Positions 44,384 through 53,305 of a DNA stretch of 64,000 nt are shown here, in pieces. Position 1 is the first letter of the stretch. Each line of letters starts with the position of its first letter. Source of the DNA: Actinomycetota bacterium (GTDB lineage: Bacteria > Actinomycetota > Actinomycetes > S36-B12); contig VGBL01000004.1 in the NCBI GenBank assembly GCA_016870515.1, positions 62,001 through 126,000 on the forward strand, in the 5' to 3' direction. The notes below the pieces were generated by a model that was not told the DNA's origin, did no database searches, and saw nothing but the letters and a program-made list of their open reading frames with translations. Made by a program: the position numbers and the translations under genes.

Positions 44384-47300
44384 GTGGTGGCCCCGGTGAT
44401 CCTGCGCACGCCGCCCCCGCCTGCCGCCCATCCGGTCCTCGACCCGGCCCAGCAGCGCGTGGTCGAGCACCGCAGCGGCTCCCTGATCGCCTTGGGAGCG
44501 CCGGGCACCGGCAGGTCGCTCACCTTGGTCGAGTCAGTGGCCGCCCGACTGGCCGAGGGCGTGCCCGCCGAGGCGATCCTCGTGCTGGCCTTCGATCGCA
44601 CGTCCGCCCGCGATCTGCGAGATCGCATCGCCGCTCGCGGGGGCGGTGGGGCAATGCCCACCGTCACGACATTCCACGCCTTCGCCTTCTCGATGGTCAC
44701 GCGCGCCATGGCCCAGCATCCCGATGCCCTGCTCCCGCGCCTGCTCTCCGGTGCCGAAGAAGACGTGCGCATCCGGGAGCTGCTCCTTGGCGCAGTGGCC
44801 GACGGTGAGATCGACTGGCCGGAGGAGCTCACGGTTGCACTTCCTACCCTCGGATTCGCCAACGACGTGCGTGCCTTCCTCGCCCGCGTCCGCGAACTCG
44901 CGATCGATCCGGCCGAGCTCGTCGAGGCTGGCCATGCCCTCGGGCATCCGGTCTGGCCCGCACTCGCACGATTCGCCGAGATGGAAGACGAGGTCATGGC
45001 ACTCGAGGGCGTGATCGACTACAGCCGGCTCATCTCCCTCGCCGGCCAGATTGCCGCCAGCCCCGAGGCGGCGCCGCTTCGCTCATCCCTGCAGTGCGTC
45101 TACGTCGACGACGCCCACGAGGCCGACCCGCTGCAGGTGCGACTCATCCAGGCGCTGGCCACGCCGTGCGTGGTGGCCTTCACCGATCCTGACACCAGCG
45201 TCTACCGCTTCCGGGGAGCCGATCGCGAGGCGATCTTCCGCCTCAGCGACGCGCAGGTCGTCGTCCTCGACCAATGCCATCGCGGCGGGCCCCGACTGCG
45301 GGCCGCGATAGCGGCGGTCCAGCGCGGCACCGCGCTGGCTGCCCTCCCGGCCGACACCCTGCGCCGCTACCGCTCGCCGGCCGCGGGCGACACCGACGAT
45401 GCCGTTTCGGTGATCTCTTACGACTCCGCGGGCGATCTCGCCGCCCACGTCGGGCACGCCCTGCGTCAACGCCATCTTGCTGGCATGTCGTGGCGCCAGA
45501 TGGCGGTTCTCGTGCGCGGCAAGGGCGACGTCGATCTCATGCGCCGCTCGCTCGGCATGGCCGGCGTACCCGCACGTGTCCTGTCCGACGACGTGCCCCT
45601 GCGCGCCGAACCCGCCGTCGCCGTCCTGCTGACGGCCCTCGAGGCCGCGCTCGATCCTGGCTCCCTGGCACCCGAGGTCGCGGTCGAGGTCATCTGCGGC
45701 CCGCTCGGTTCGATCGATCCGGTCGACCTTCGGGTGCTCATGCGTGCGCTGCGGCGTTCCTTTCGCCAAGCGCATCCCGCTTCGCAGGCGCCGGCCGGCA
45801 CCCTCCTGCTGGTCGCGGAGTTCCGCCGGGCGATCCAGGGCGAGTCGGCGACCTCCGTCAACGACGAGGCGGTCCCCGTCCTCCAACGCGTGCGGCGAGT
45901 CGGCGAACTCCTGGGCGCAGCTAGGCGCCAGGCCCTCGACGGTGCCTTGCCGGGTGACATCCTGTGGATCCTGTGGCAGGGATCCGGCGATGAGCGCTCC
46001 TGGCCCGAGCGACTTCGACGCGCTGCCCTGAGTGGTCACCGGCCGTCGAGCCACGACCTCGACGCTGTCGGCGCGCTCTTCGACGCTGCCGAGCGATTCA
46101 GCGAGCGCTACGCCGGCGTCGTGGGAGCCCCGGCGTTCCTGGCATCGCTGACCAGCCAGCGCGTTCCGGCCGAGGCGGTGTCCGCGCGCGAAGCCGACTC
46201 GCACGCGGTCGTGATCGCCACGGCGCATCTCACCGTTGGGCGATCGTGGGACCACGTCACCATCGTGGGAGCACAGGAGGGCGCCTGGCCATCGCTGCGC
46301 GGTCGTTCGAGCGTGCTGCACATCGAGCAGCTCGATGCGATCGTCAGTGGCACGGCGTTCGACTCGCACGCACTCGCCCGACACGAGGCCGCACAGCAGG
46401 TTGCCGAAGAGCGCCGGCTCTTCGCGCTCGCCCTGTCCCGTGCCAGTCGCAGCGTGTGCGTCGCCGTGGTTGCCGCCGAGCAACTGACGGGAGATCAGCC
46501 CAGTCGCTTCGTCGACGACCTGGGCGTGGCCGTCGAGCATGCGGCGGGTCGTCCACCGCGACCTCTGACTCTCGAGGGGCTCGTGGCCGAACTCCGCACG
46601 GTGGCGCAGGACCCGGCGTCGAGTGAGGCCCTGCGCATCGAAGCCGCCCGGCGACTGGCCGGCCTGTCGGACGCGGCAGAGCCGCCGCCACCAGATCAGG
46701 GGGAGCGCCTCGCACCGCTCGCCGATCCCGCCGCGTGGTGGGGGCTGCTCGATCGCACAACGGGTGTCGCTCCCGTGCGCCCGGCTGATCTGCCTGTCGC
46801 CCTGTCGGCATCCACGCTCGAGGGCCTGCAGGCGTGTCCACGACGGTGGTTCCTCCAACGCGAGGTGCATGCCGACTCACCGCGATCTGACGCGCTGTCC
46901 TTCGGATCGATCGTCCACGCACTCGCCGAGGCGGTGGCGCGAGGAGAGCTGCCAGCCGACCCCGAGGTGCTGGTGGCCCGCGCCGAGCTCGTGTGGCCGC
47001 ACCTTGCCTTTGAGGCGCCATGGCGCAGCGATGCCGAACGCCTGGCGCTGCTCCAGGTGATGCGTCGATTCTGCGACTACCACCGCACGTCCCAACGCAC
47101 TGTGGCTGCATCCGAGCAACGCTTCGAGGTGTCGCTTCCACTCGCTTCGATCGACGGCGAGCTCCTCGATGTCGACGCGTCCGTCGTCGTGCGCGGGGCG
47201 ATCGACCGCGTGGAGGTCGACGACGATGGCCGTGCCTATGCTGTCGACCTCAAGACGGGTAAGGCAGCGCCCTCCAAGGCAACCCTTGCCCAGCATGCGC

Positions 47301-47617
47301 AACTGGCCCTCTACCAGGCTGCGATCCTTGGCGGCGGACTCGAGGATGTACTGGGCCCCGATGCCGAGCCCGGCGGGGCCAGCCTGGTGCAGCTGCGCAT
47401 CGAGTCATCGCGTTCGCCGGGTGTGGCCAAGGTCCAGGAGCAGGCCGCGCTGCCGTGTGATGACCCAGCCGAGGCCCCGATCGTCGAGGCCCTTCGCTCG
47501 GCGGTCATCCAGGTGCGGTCGGAGTCCTTCGAGGCTGTCCCGTCCGGTGAGTGCCGACGTTGCAGGTTCTCGGCCACGTGCCCGGCCCAGCCCATGGCGC
47601 AGGAGGTGCTGCCATGA
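44384..47617 (+). CDS. adnA: AdnA-like helicase-nuclease subunit
   Basis: A 1077-residue UvrD-fold protein with a C-terminal RecB-type nuclease, the AdnA half of the mycobacterial double-strand-break resection enzyme. Walker A reads GAPGTGRS, so the catalytic Lys is Arg 44, and motif II reads VDDAHE, so the motor is probably inactive. The nuclease motif YAVDLKTGK is intact. Cysteines in LQACPRRW and CRRCRFSATC should bind an AddB-like [4Fe-4S] cluster. GTG at 44384. Its stop overlaps adnB in ATGA. In the characterised enzyme AdnB is the main motor, matching this degeneracy. Confidence 0.88.
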   Translation: MVAPVILRTPPPPAAHPVLDPAQQRVVEHRSGSLIALGAPGTGRSLTLVESVAARLAEGVPAEAILVLAFDRTSARDLRDRIAARGGGGAMPTVTTFHAFAFSMVTRAMAQHPDALLPRLLSGAEEDVRIRELLLGAVADGEIDWPEELTVALPTLGFANDVRAFLARVRELAIDPAELVEAGHALGHPVWPALARFAEMEDEVMALEGVIDYSRLISLAGQIAASPEAAPLRSSLQCVYVDDAHEADPLQVRLIQALATPCVVAFTDPDTSVYRFRGADREAIFRLSDAQVVVLDQCHRGGPRLRAAIAAVQRGTALAALPADTLRRYRSPAAGDTDDAVSVISYDSAGDLAAHVGHALRQRHLAGMSWRQMAVLVRGKGDVDLMRRSLGMAGVPARVLSDDVPLRAEPAVAVLLTALEAALDPGSLAPEVAVEVICGPLGSIDPVDLRVLMRALRRSFRQAHPASQAPAGTLLLVAEFRRAIQGESATSVNDEAVPVLQRVRRVGELLGAARRQALDGALPGDILWILWQGSGDERSWPERLRRAALSGHRPSSHDLDAVGALFDAAERFSERYAGVVGAPAFLASLTSQRVPAEAVSAREADSHAVVIATAHLTVGRSWDHVTIVGAQEGAWPSLRGRSSVLHIEQLDAIVSGTAFDSHALARHEAAQQVAEERRLFALALSRASRSVCVAVVAAEQLTGDQPSRFVDDLGVAVEHAAGRPPRPLTLEGLVAELRTVAQDPASSEALRIEAARRLAGLSDAAEPPPPDQGERLAPLADPAAWWGLLDRTTGVAPVRPADLPVALSASTLEGLQACPRRWFLQREVHADSPRSDALSFGSIVHALAEAVARGELPADPEVLVARAELVWPHLAFEAPWRSDAERLALLQVMRRFCDYHRTSQRTVAASEQRFEVSLPLASIDGELLDVDASVVVRGAIDRVEVDDDGRAYAVDLKTGKAAPSKATLAQHAQLALYQAAILGGGLEDVLGPDAEPGGASLVQLRIESSRSPGVAKVQEQAALPCDDPAEAPIVEALRSAVIQVRSESFEAVPSGECRRCRFSATCPAQPMAQEVLP

Positions 47618-50600
47618 GCGATGCACGCGTACGCATCCAGACTCTCCTTGGTCATCCCCTCAGCGACGAGCAGTGGATGGCCGTAAGCGCGCCCCTCGAG
47701 CCGGCCGCCATCGTCGCGGGTGCGGGCTCGGGCAAGACGACGGTCATGGCCGCGCGCGTGGCATGGCTCGTGATCGAGGGCTACGCGCCGCCCGATGGCG
47801 TGCTCGGGCTGACCTTCACCAACAAGGCAGCGGCTGAATTGCTCTCGCGCAGTCGACGATTCCTCCTGGCCGCTCAAGACCACGGGTGGATCGATGCCGA
47901 GGCCGTGCTCGAGCCTGCCGTGTCCACCTACCACTCCTTCGCGGCCCGCCTTCTGATCGACCACGGCGTGCTGGTCGGGCTCGAGCCCGGTGCCGAGGTG
48001 CTTGCCCACGGGGCGCGCGAGGCCCTGGCCGCTCAGGTCGTTCGTGCGACTACGCTTCCCCTTGCCGATCGAGGTCGCGCGATGGCGTCGGTGATCTCGT
48101 CGACACTGCGCTTCGACGATGCGCTGACCGAGCTCGATCTCACCCCGGCAGAGGTGCTCGAGGATGCGTGCGCGCTCATCTGCGGCCTCGAGGCGTTGCC
48201 GAAGCGGCAAAGGATCGGCGACCAAATGCTCGAGGCTGCCCGCATGCGTGCGGCCCTGTGCGGTCTCGTCGATGAGTTCCGTGCCGCCAAGCGATCGCGG
48301 CAGGTCCTCGACTTCGCAGATCAGGTGCGGTGGGCCCTGGCGATCGTCCGGCAGTCGAGTGATGTGCGCACCCAGCTTCGGGGGCGCTATCCATGCGTCC
48401 TGCTCGACGAATACCAAGACACCTCCGTCGCCCAGCGGCTGCTTCTGCAGACGGCATTCGGCGACGGCCATCCGGTCACGGCCGTGGGCGATCCCTGCCA
48501 GGCCATCTACGAGTGGCGTGGCGCCACCGTCGACAACCTCGATCGATTCCCGGCCCACTTCCCCCGTGTCGTCGACGGCGTGCCGTCCCGGGCACTGCGC
48601 TATTCCCTTGCCGACAATCGACGCTCGGGCCCGCTCATCCTCGACCTGGCCAACCACGTGGCCGCGCCGTTGCGCGCGATTCACGCTGGCGTCGAGCCCT
48701 TGACGGCGGCGTCGTCTGGTCGGGGCCGAGGGGATGTCAGGTGCGCACTCCTGCCGACGGTGGTCGACGAAACGTCGTGGGTGGCCGACGAGGTCCAGCG
48801 ACTTTATGCCGCGCACGGTGCGTGGCGAGGGATCGCCATCCTCTCCCGCCGCGCGGAGACCCTGGTCGACATCGACCGAGAGCTGCGTCTGCGCACAGTG
48901 CCCACTCACCTCGTCGGAGTGGCAGGGCTCCTCGACGTGCCCGTCGTTGCCGAAGTGCGCGCGATCCTCGAGGTGCTGGACGATCCCACTGCCAATGCCG
49001 CCTGTCTGCGACTCCTCGAAGGTCCACGCTGGAGGCTCGGCGTCCGCGATCTGGCCGCACTAGGCCGGTTGGCGTCGCCCGATCGCGAGTCGCTCGACGC
49101 GGGTCAAGGGGTCGATAGCCGGCTTCGCGCTGCCATCCTGGGCACCGACCCCACGGACCTCGCGAGCCTGCCCGAAGCGATCGACCGCGCAGCGGCCGGG
49201 GCGGGTGCCGATATCTCGCCCCAGGCACGCGATCGTCTGGTGCGCCTATCGGCCGAGCTCTCGCTGCTCCGACGACATCGCGATGACCCTGCGGCCGAAC
49301 TCATCTCTCGTGTGCTGCGCATCACCGGTCTTGGCGTCGAGATGGCCATCGGTCCCGCCGACGAGGCCGCCGAACGCGCGCGCGCCATGTCGGCCTTCCG
49401 CGAGCTCGCTGCGCGATTCCCCGTCTGTGTCGGCGGCGCACGCTCGACGCTGGGAGCCTTCCTGGCACGCCTTCGCGAGGCGGAGCAATTCGATGCCTGT
49501 CCCACCCTTGACGACCTGCCCCGAGGCGACGCCGTCGTGCTCATGACCATCCACAAGGCCAAGGGACTTGAGTTCGCGCACGTGATCGTTCCGGGGAGTT
49601 GCGATGGCATCTTCCCCGGCACGGGGCGCGATCGGTGGCCGACCAACGCCCAGGTGGTCCCCTGGCCGCTACGCGATGGCGCCCCGGCTGCGCTGACGGC
49701 CTTCCCCGATCCCGTCGGCGGGCCGACCTCGACAAGCCACCGTGAATTCCTGCGGGCGAGCGGCGACCTGGAGCGAGCGGAGGAGCGGCGCCTGGCCTAC
49801 GTCGCCTTCACGCGCGCCGAGCGCACCCTCGCCGTCAGCGGCCACTGGTGGGGGCCATCGCAGACCACCCCGCGAGGTCCGGGTGAGTTTCTCGGCGAGG
49901 TTCACCAGTGGTGCCTCGAGGGAGCTGGAGACGTCGCCGTCTGGGCGCCTCCGCCCGTCGACGGCGACCTCAATCCGCTCGTGGCCGAGCGGGCGGCAGC
50001 CTGGCCACGCGAGCCCGACCCGCACGTCCAGGCCTCGCGCCAGCATGCCGCCGATCTGGTAGCGCGGGCGCGCGACGATGGTCTTGCGTCACTGCCGCTG
50101 ACACCCGCCGAAGCCGCGACGGTGGCCGACTGGGACAACACAACGCACCGCCTCCTCGAAGAGGAGCGCATCGCTCGGCGCGCCCGTGAGATCGAGCTGC
50201 CCTTCGCCCTCTCGGTCAGCGACGTCGTTCGCCTTCACGACGATCCTGATGCGTTCGCCCTCGACCTGGCGCGACCCATGCCGCGCCAGCCGTCCGCGGC
50301 GGCACGCCGCGGCACAGCACTCCACTCCTGGATCGAGGGCCAGTACGCCGTGCAGACCCTGTTCGATCTCGACGACCTCGACAGCGCCGATGCCCTGGCG
50401 ACCGACGCCGAGCTCGAGCGACTTCGCCGGGCCTTCCTCAGCACGCCATATGCGCTGCGTGCCCCTCTGGCGGTGGAGGCGCCGTTCGCGATCGTGCTGG
50501 GAGGTCGACTCGTCCGCGGACGCATCGATGCTGTCTTCGCGGGCCCGCACGGCCGAGTGGAGATCGTCGACTGGAAGTCCGGGGGCCCGGGCGGGCTCCG

Positions 50601-50763
50601 CGACCTTCAGCTCGCGATCTATCGAGTGGCATGGTCCGAGGCCGTTGGCACACCGCTCGACCGCATCGAGGCGTCCTTCGTCCTGGTGGGCACCGGCGAG
50701 GTCGTCTCTCCAGCGCGCCTACCCGACCGAGCGGAGTTAGATCGCATGCTCAGCGGTCCGTGA
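47614..50763 (+). CDS. adnB: AdnB-like helicase-nuclease subunit
   Basis: A 1049-residue UvrD-type helicase with a C-terminal nuclease. Walker A GAGSGKT (K41) and motif II LLDEYQDTS are intact. The nuclease has HSWIEGQYA and VEIVDWKSGG with a following Q-x-x-x-Y. ATG at 47614 follows AGGAGG, overlapping adnA; an earlier in-frame start inside adnA is rejected. It drives DNA translocation for end resection. The 3' end overlaps the convergent acyltransferase gene by 14 nt. Confidence 0.9.
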   Translation: MSDARVRIQTLLGHPLSDEQWMAVSAPLEPAAIVAGAGSGKTTVMAARVAWLVIEGYAPPDGVLGLTFTNKAAAELLSRSRRFLLAAQDHGWIDAEAVLEPAVSTYHSFAARLLIDHGVLVGLEPGAEVLAHGAREALAAQVVRATTLPLADRGRAMASVISSTLRFDDALTELDLTPAEVLEDACALICGLEALPKRQRIGDQMLEAARMRAALCGLVDEFRAAKRSRQVLDFADQVRWALAIVRQSSDVRTQLRGRYPCVLLDEYQDTSVAQRLLLQTAFGDGHPVTAVGDPCQAIYEWRGATVDNLDRFPAHFPRVVDGVPSRALRYSLADNRRSGPLILDLANHVAAPLRAIHAGVEPLTAASSGRGRGDVRCALLPTVVDETSWVADEVQRLYAAHGAWRGIAILSRRAETLVDIDRELRLRTVPTHLVGVAGLLDVPVVAEVRAILEVLDDPTANAACLRLLEGPRWRLGVRDLAALGRLASPDRESLDAGQGVDSRLRAAILGTDPTDLASLPEAIDRAAAGAGADISPQARDRLVRLSAELSLLRRHRDDPAAELISRVLRITGLGVEMAIGPADEAAERARAMSAFRELAARFPVCVGGARSTLGAFLARLREAEQFDACPTLDDLPRGDAVVLMTIHKAKGLEFAHVIVPGSCDGIFPGTGRDRWPTNAQVVPWPLRDGAPAALTAFPDPVGGPTSTSHREFLRASGDLERAEERRLAYVAFTRAERTLAVSGHWWGPSQTTPRGPGEFLGEVHQWCLEGAGDVAVWAPPPVDGDLNPLVAERAAAWPREPDPHVQASRQHAADLVARARDDGLASLPLTPAEAATVADWDNTTHRLLEEERIARRAREIELPFALSVSDVVRLHDDPDAFALDLARPMPRQPSAAARRGTALHSWIEGQYAVQTLFDLDDLDSADALATDAELERLRRAFLSTPYALRAPLAVEAPFAIVLGGRLVRGRIDAVFAGPHGRVEIVDWKSGGPGGLRDLQLAIYRVAWSEAVGTPLDRIEASFVLVGTGEVVSPARLPDRAELDRMLSGP

Positions 50764-51991
50764 CCGCGTTGTCCTTCTTCGCATCGGGATCGGCGGTCGT
50801 CTCCTCTGGCGCGACGGGCTTTACTCCCACGGCCCTGCGCATGACTCGCCGGCAGGGTTCCTCCACGATGCGCCACATCAGCCAGGCGACGATGAACGCC
50901 CCGGCGATGCCGACGATCCATGCGATGGCGAAGAGGATGCCCGCTTCGATGCCTAGTGCGTTCATTCCGGCTCGCCAGACGCCGAACCACACCAGGTGCG
51001 TCATGTAGAGCGAATACGACACCACTCCGCCAAGGATGAGCGTGTCGGTGGCCAGCCAGCGCGCCTGGCCGCGTCGTGACAGCGCGAGGGCGCCGATCCA
51101 GACGATGAGCAGCGGTACGAGCCAGAGGTGGAAGAAGGGCGGAAGCGGCTCCGCCTCGGGGTCGTTGAGCGTGATCGGTGACTGGGCGCCACTCCAGCGG
51201 CCGAGGAACACCGCTCCGGCCACGACGAGAATCGGCATGACGACCGACACGGTGGTGGCAAGGCGCTCCACGCGCTGGTGCGGATCGCTGGCTCCCTCGG
51301 GGATGAACCGCAGCACGATCAGGTAGGTGATCGCCCCGGCGGTGAATTCGGTGAGGACGCGAACGACCGAGCCCCACAGATCGGTGTAGTAGGGATCGAC
51401 GGTGTAACTGCCGCGGATGAGCAGCGGCAGGAGCGCCACGAACCACGCCACGATGAGCACGGGCATTGCCACGCGCTTGTGCAGGGCGAGGAGCACCAGG
51501 ATCAGCAGCGGGAAGATAAGATAAGCGAGCCATTCCATCGACAGTGACCAGGCGACGATGTTCCAGCCTCGCGACGGATGCGGCCCCCACTCCTGGACGA
51601 GCAGCAGGTTGCGGACGTAGTCAACGGGGTTGAGCCATGGGCGCTCTCGGTCGACGCCCGTGATGAGAGCCTGCGCGACGATCGCGAGACCAGCAATGTT
51701 GAGCATGACGAAGTGCACCGGGTAGATGCGGGCCAGTCGCAGCCACCAGAACTCCAAGGTGGCACCCGCGGCCAGTCGGCCCCCCATCTTGTTGATGTAG
51801 GTGTGGGTGAGGATGAACCCCGAGAGGGCGAAGAACAGGTCGACGCCGAGGCGGCCTACCCGAATCACGTCATTGAGCACGGGAATGGCCATGACGCCCA
51901 TGGTGTTGAGGGGCCCCTGCAGGTGATAGAGGAGCACCCAGAGGGCGGCCACGAAGCGAATGCCCGTGAGCTGGCGAATGAACACAGCCAC
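50750..51991 (-). CDS. Acyltransferase 3 family membrane protein
   Basis: A 413-residue O-acetyl/acyltransferase of the OafA/acyltransferase-3 type, with about ten membrane segments. IRQLTGIRFVAALWVLLYH carries the catalytic His near the N-terminus, and RLGVDLFFALSGFILTH is the second hallmark. It likely modifies an envelope glycan or lipid. GTG at 51991 follows GGGAGCG; a longer reading to 52048 adds an unconserved piece. Divergent from nudC. Confidence 0.87.
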   Translation of the reverse strand: MAVFIRQLTGIRFVAALWVLLYHLQGPLNTMGVMAIPVLNDVIRVGRLGVDLFFALSGFILTHTYINKMGGRLAAGATLEFWWLRLARIYPVHFVMLNIAGLAIVAQALITGVDRERPWLNPVDYVRNLLLVQEWGPHPSRGWNIVAWSLSMEWLAYLIFPLLILVLLALHKRVAMPVLIVAWFVALLPLLIRGSYTVDPYYTDLWGSVVRVLTEFTAGAITYLIVLRFIPEGASDPHQRVERLATTVSVVMPILVVAGAVFLGRWSGAQSPITLNDPEAEPLPPFFHLWLVPLLIVWIGALALSRRGQARWLATDTLILGGVVSYSLYMTHLVWFGVWRAGMNALGIEAGILFAIAWIVGIAGAFIVAWLMWRIVEEPCRRVMRRAVGVKPVAPEETTADPDAKKDNAVTDR

Positions 51992-52060
51992 GCTGTTTGT
52001 CGCTCCCTTCCGCCGATCTCCCACATCGTTGCACGCGTGGGGCCTCACTAGGCTCCCGCC

Positions 52061-52987
52061 ATGGGCGTCTGGAGGGCTGACCGCTCGCTGCTGGCCGACC
52101 TCTCGCTCGCTCGGAGCACCCTCGGGCGCGTCGCCGAGCGACGCGGCGACGCTGACTGGATCGCCACGCGCTGGGCCGATCCCGCATCGCGGGTGCTACT
52201 CGTCAATGCCGGCACAGCGCCGGTCATCACCTCTGGCGCCCCGCGACTGCGGCTGGTGGCGCCAGCCGACGTCGATAGCGACGAGGTCGTGTTGCTGGGG
52301 GTCGACGACTCAGGTACGGCGTATTTCTGCGCAAGGGTCGCCGACGACTCGGCAGTGCCAGGAGAGTGGTCCGATCTTCGCGAGATCGGCGCGACACTGG
52401 ATGATCGCGATGTCGGGCTCATGGTGGCGGCGGTCGCCCTCGACAACTGGCATGCCGCACACCCGTGCTGCGCACGGTGTGGCGCACCCACGCGCATGGC
52501 GACGGCAGGCTGGGTGCGAGTGTGCGTCGTCGATGGAAGCGAGCACTACCCGCGCACCGACCCTGCCGTAATAGTCCTCGTGGTCGATGACGACGATCGC
52601 GCGCTCCTCGGGCGTCAGGGACGCTGGCAGCCATCGTGGTTCTCCACGCTCGCGGGTTTCGTCGAGCCCGGCGAGTCGGCCGAGGCGGCGGTACGACGAG
52701 AGGTGCTCGAGGAGTCGGGGGTCCAGGTGGCCGAACTCGCCTATCTCGGCAGCCAGCCGTGGCCGTTCCCGTGCTCGCTCATGCTGGGCTACCACGCATG
52801 GGCCACCTCGACCGACGTGCAGGTCGACGGCGAGGAGATCGTCGAAGCGCGATGGTTCAGTCGAAGCGAACTCGCCGACGCCTGTCGGGCCGGCGAGGTG
52901 GCGTTGCCGCCTGCAGTGTCGATCGCGCGACGCCTCATCGAGCGCTGGTATGGCGAGTCGCTGCCAGGCGACTGGATCAGGCCCTAG
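52061..52987 (+). CDS. nudC: NudC-type NAD(H) pyrophosphatase
   Basis: A 308-residue NUDIX enzyme cleaving NADH to NMNH and AMP and decapping NAD-capped RNA in characterised homologues. The NUDIX box GFVEPGESAEAAVRREVLEESG and the NudC-specific SQPWPFPCSLM are present. The zinc site keeps C137, C140 and C155, but the fourth position is D158. ATG at 52061 lies exactly 6 nt after TAGGCT. Shares a CTAG stop with mycoredoxin. Confidence 0.92.
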   Translation: MGVWRADRSLLADLSLARSTLGRVAERRGDADWIATRWADPASRVLLVNAGTAPVITSGAPRLRLVAPADVDSDEVVLLGVDDSGTAYFCARVADDSAVPGEWSDLREIGATLDDRDVGLMVAAVALDNWHAAHPCCARCGAPTRMATAGWVRVCVVDGSEHYPRTDPAVIVLVVDDDDRALLGRQGRWQPSWFSTLAGFVEPGESAEAAVRREVLEESGVQVAELAYLGSQPWPFPCSLMLGYHAWATSTDVQVDGEEIVEARWFSRSELADACRAGEVALPPAVSIARRLIERWYGESLPGDWIRP

Positions 52988-53229
52988 ACCCCGAGCTTCT
53001 CCTTGACCTTGCCCAGTGACGGGTTGGTCATCGCGGTGCCGTCGGGGAAGACGACGGTCGGGACGGTCTGGTTGCCGCCGTTGACGCTCTCGACAAACGC
53101 GGCCGCCTCGGGATCGATCTCGATATCGACCTCGGCCACCTCGATCCCCTCGCGGGCAAGTTGGGCCTTCAGGCGCATGCAGAAGCCACACCACCGGGTG
53201 GTGTACATCGTCAGGGCTGGGGTGGTCAC
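52984..53229 (-). CDS. mrx1: Mycoredoxin (glutaredoxin-like)
   Basis: An 81-residue glutaredoxin-fold protein with active site C14-GF-C17 and TVPTVVFPDG (cis-Pro loop). In Actinomycetota this neighbourhood (nudC, mycoredoxin, uvrD2) encodes mycoredoxin-1, which reduces protein-mycothiol mixed disulfides. GTG at 53229 follows GAGAGGA. Characterised mycoredoxin uses CGYC; here it is CGFC. Confidence 0.88.
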   Translation of the reverse strand: MTTPALTMYTTRWCGFCMRLKAQLAREGIEVAEVDIEIDPEAAAFVESVNGGNQTVPTVVFPDGTAMTNPSLGKVKEKLGV

Positions 53230-53268
53230 ATTGTCATCCTCTCGTATCGCTCGGCCGACCGGGTCCAG

Positions 53269-53289
53269 CAGGGTCAACGTTGGACCCTG
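53269..53289. promoter_or_regulatory. 21-nt inverted repeat in the uvrD2 promoter region
   Basis: CAGGGTC and GACCCTG form perfect 7-nt arms around AACGTTG, ending 5 nt before the -10-like GACGAT of uvrD2. It does not match the usual actinobacterial LexA box (TCGAAC-N4-GTTCGA). Operator role is inferred from place and symmetry. Confidence 0.4.
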
Positions 53290-53305
53290 ATGCGACGATT
53301 CCCGC

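Noticed and set aside
45083-46870. 595-codon minus-strand frame opposite adnA
   Set aside because: Low-complexity Arg/Gly/His composition and no domain; adnA motifs lie on the plus strand.
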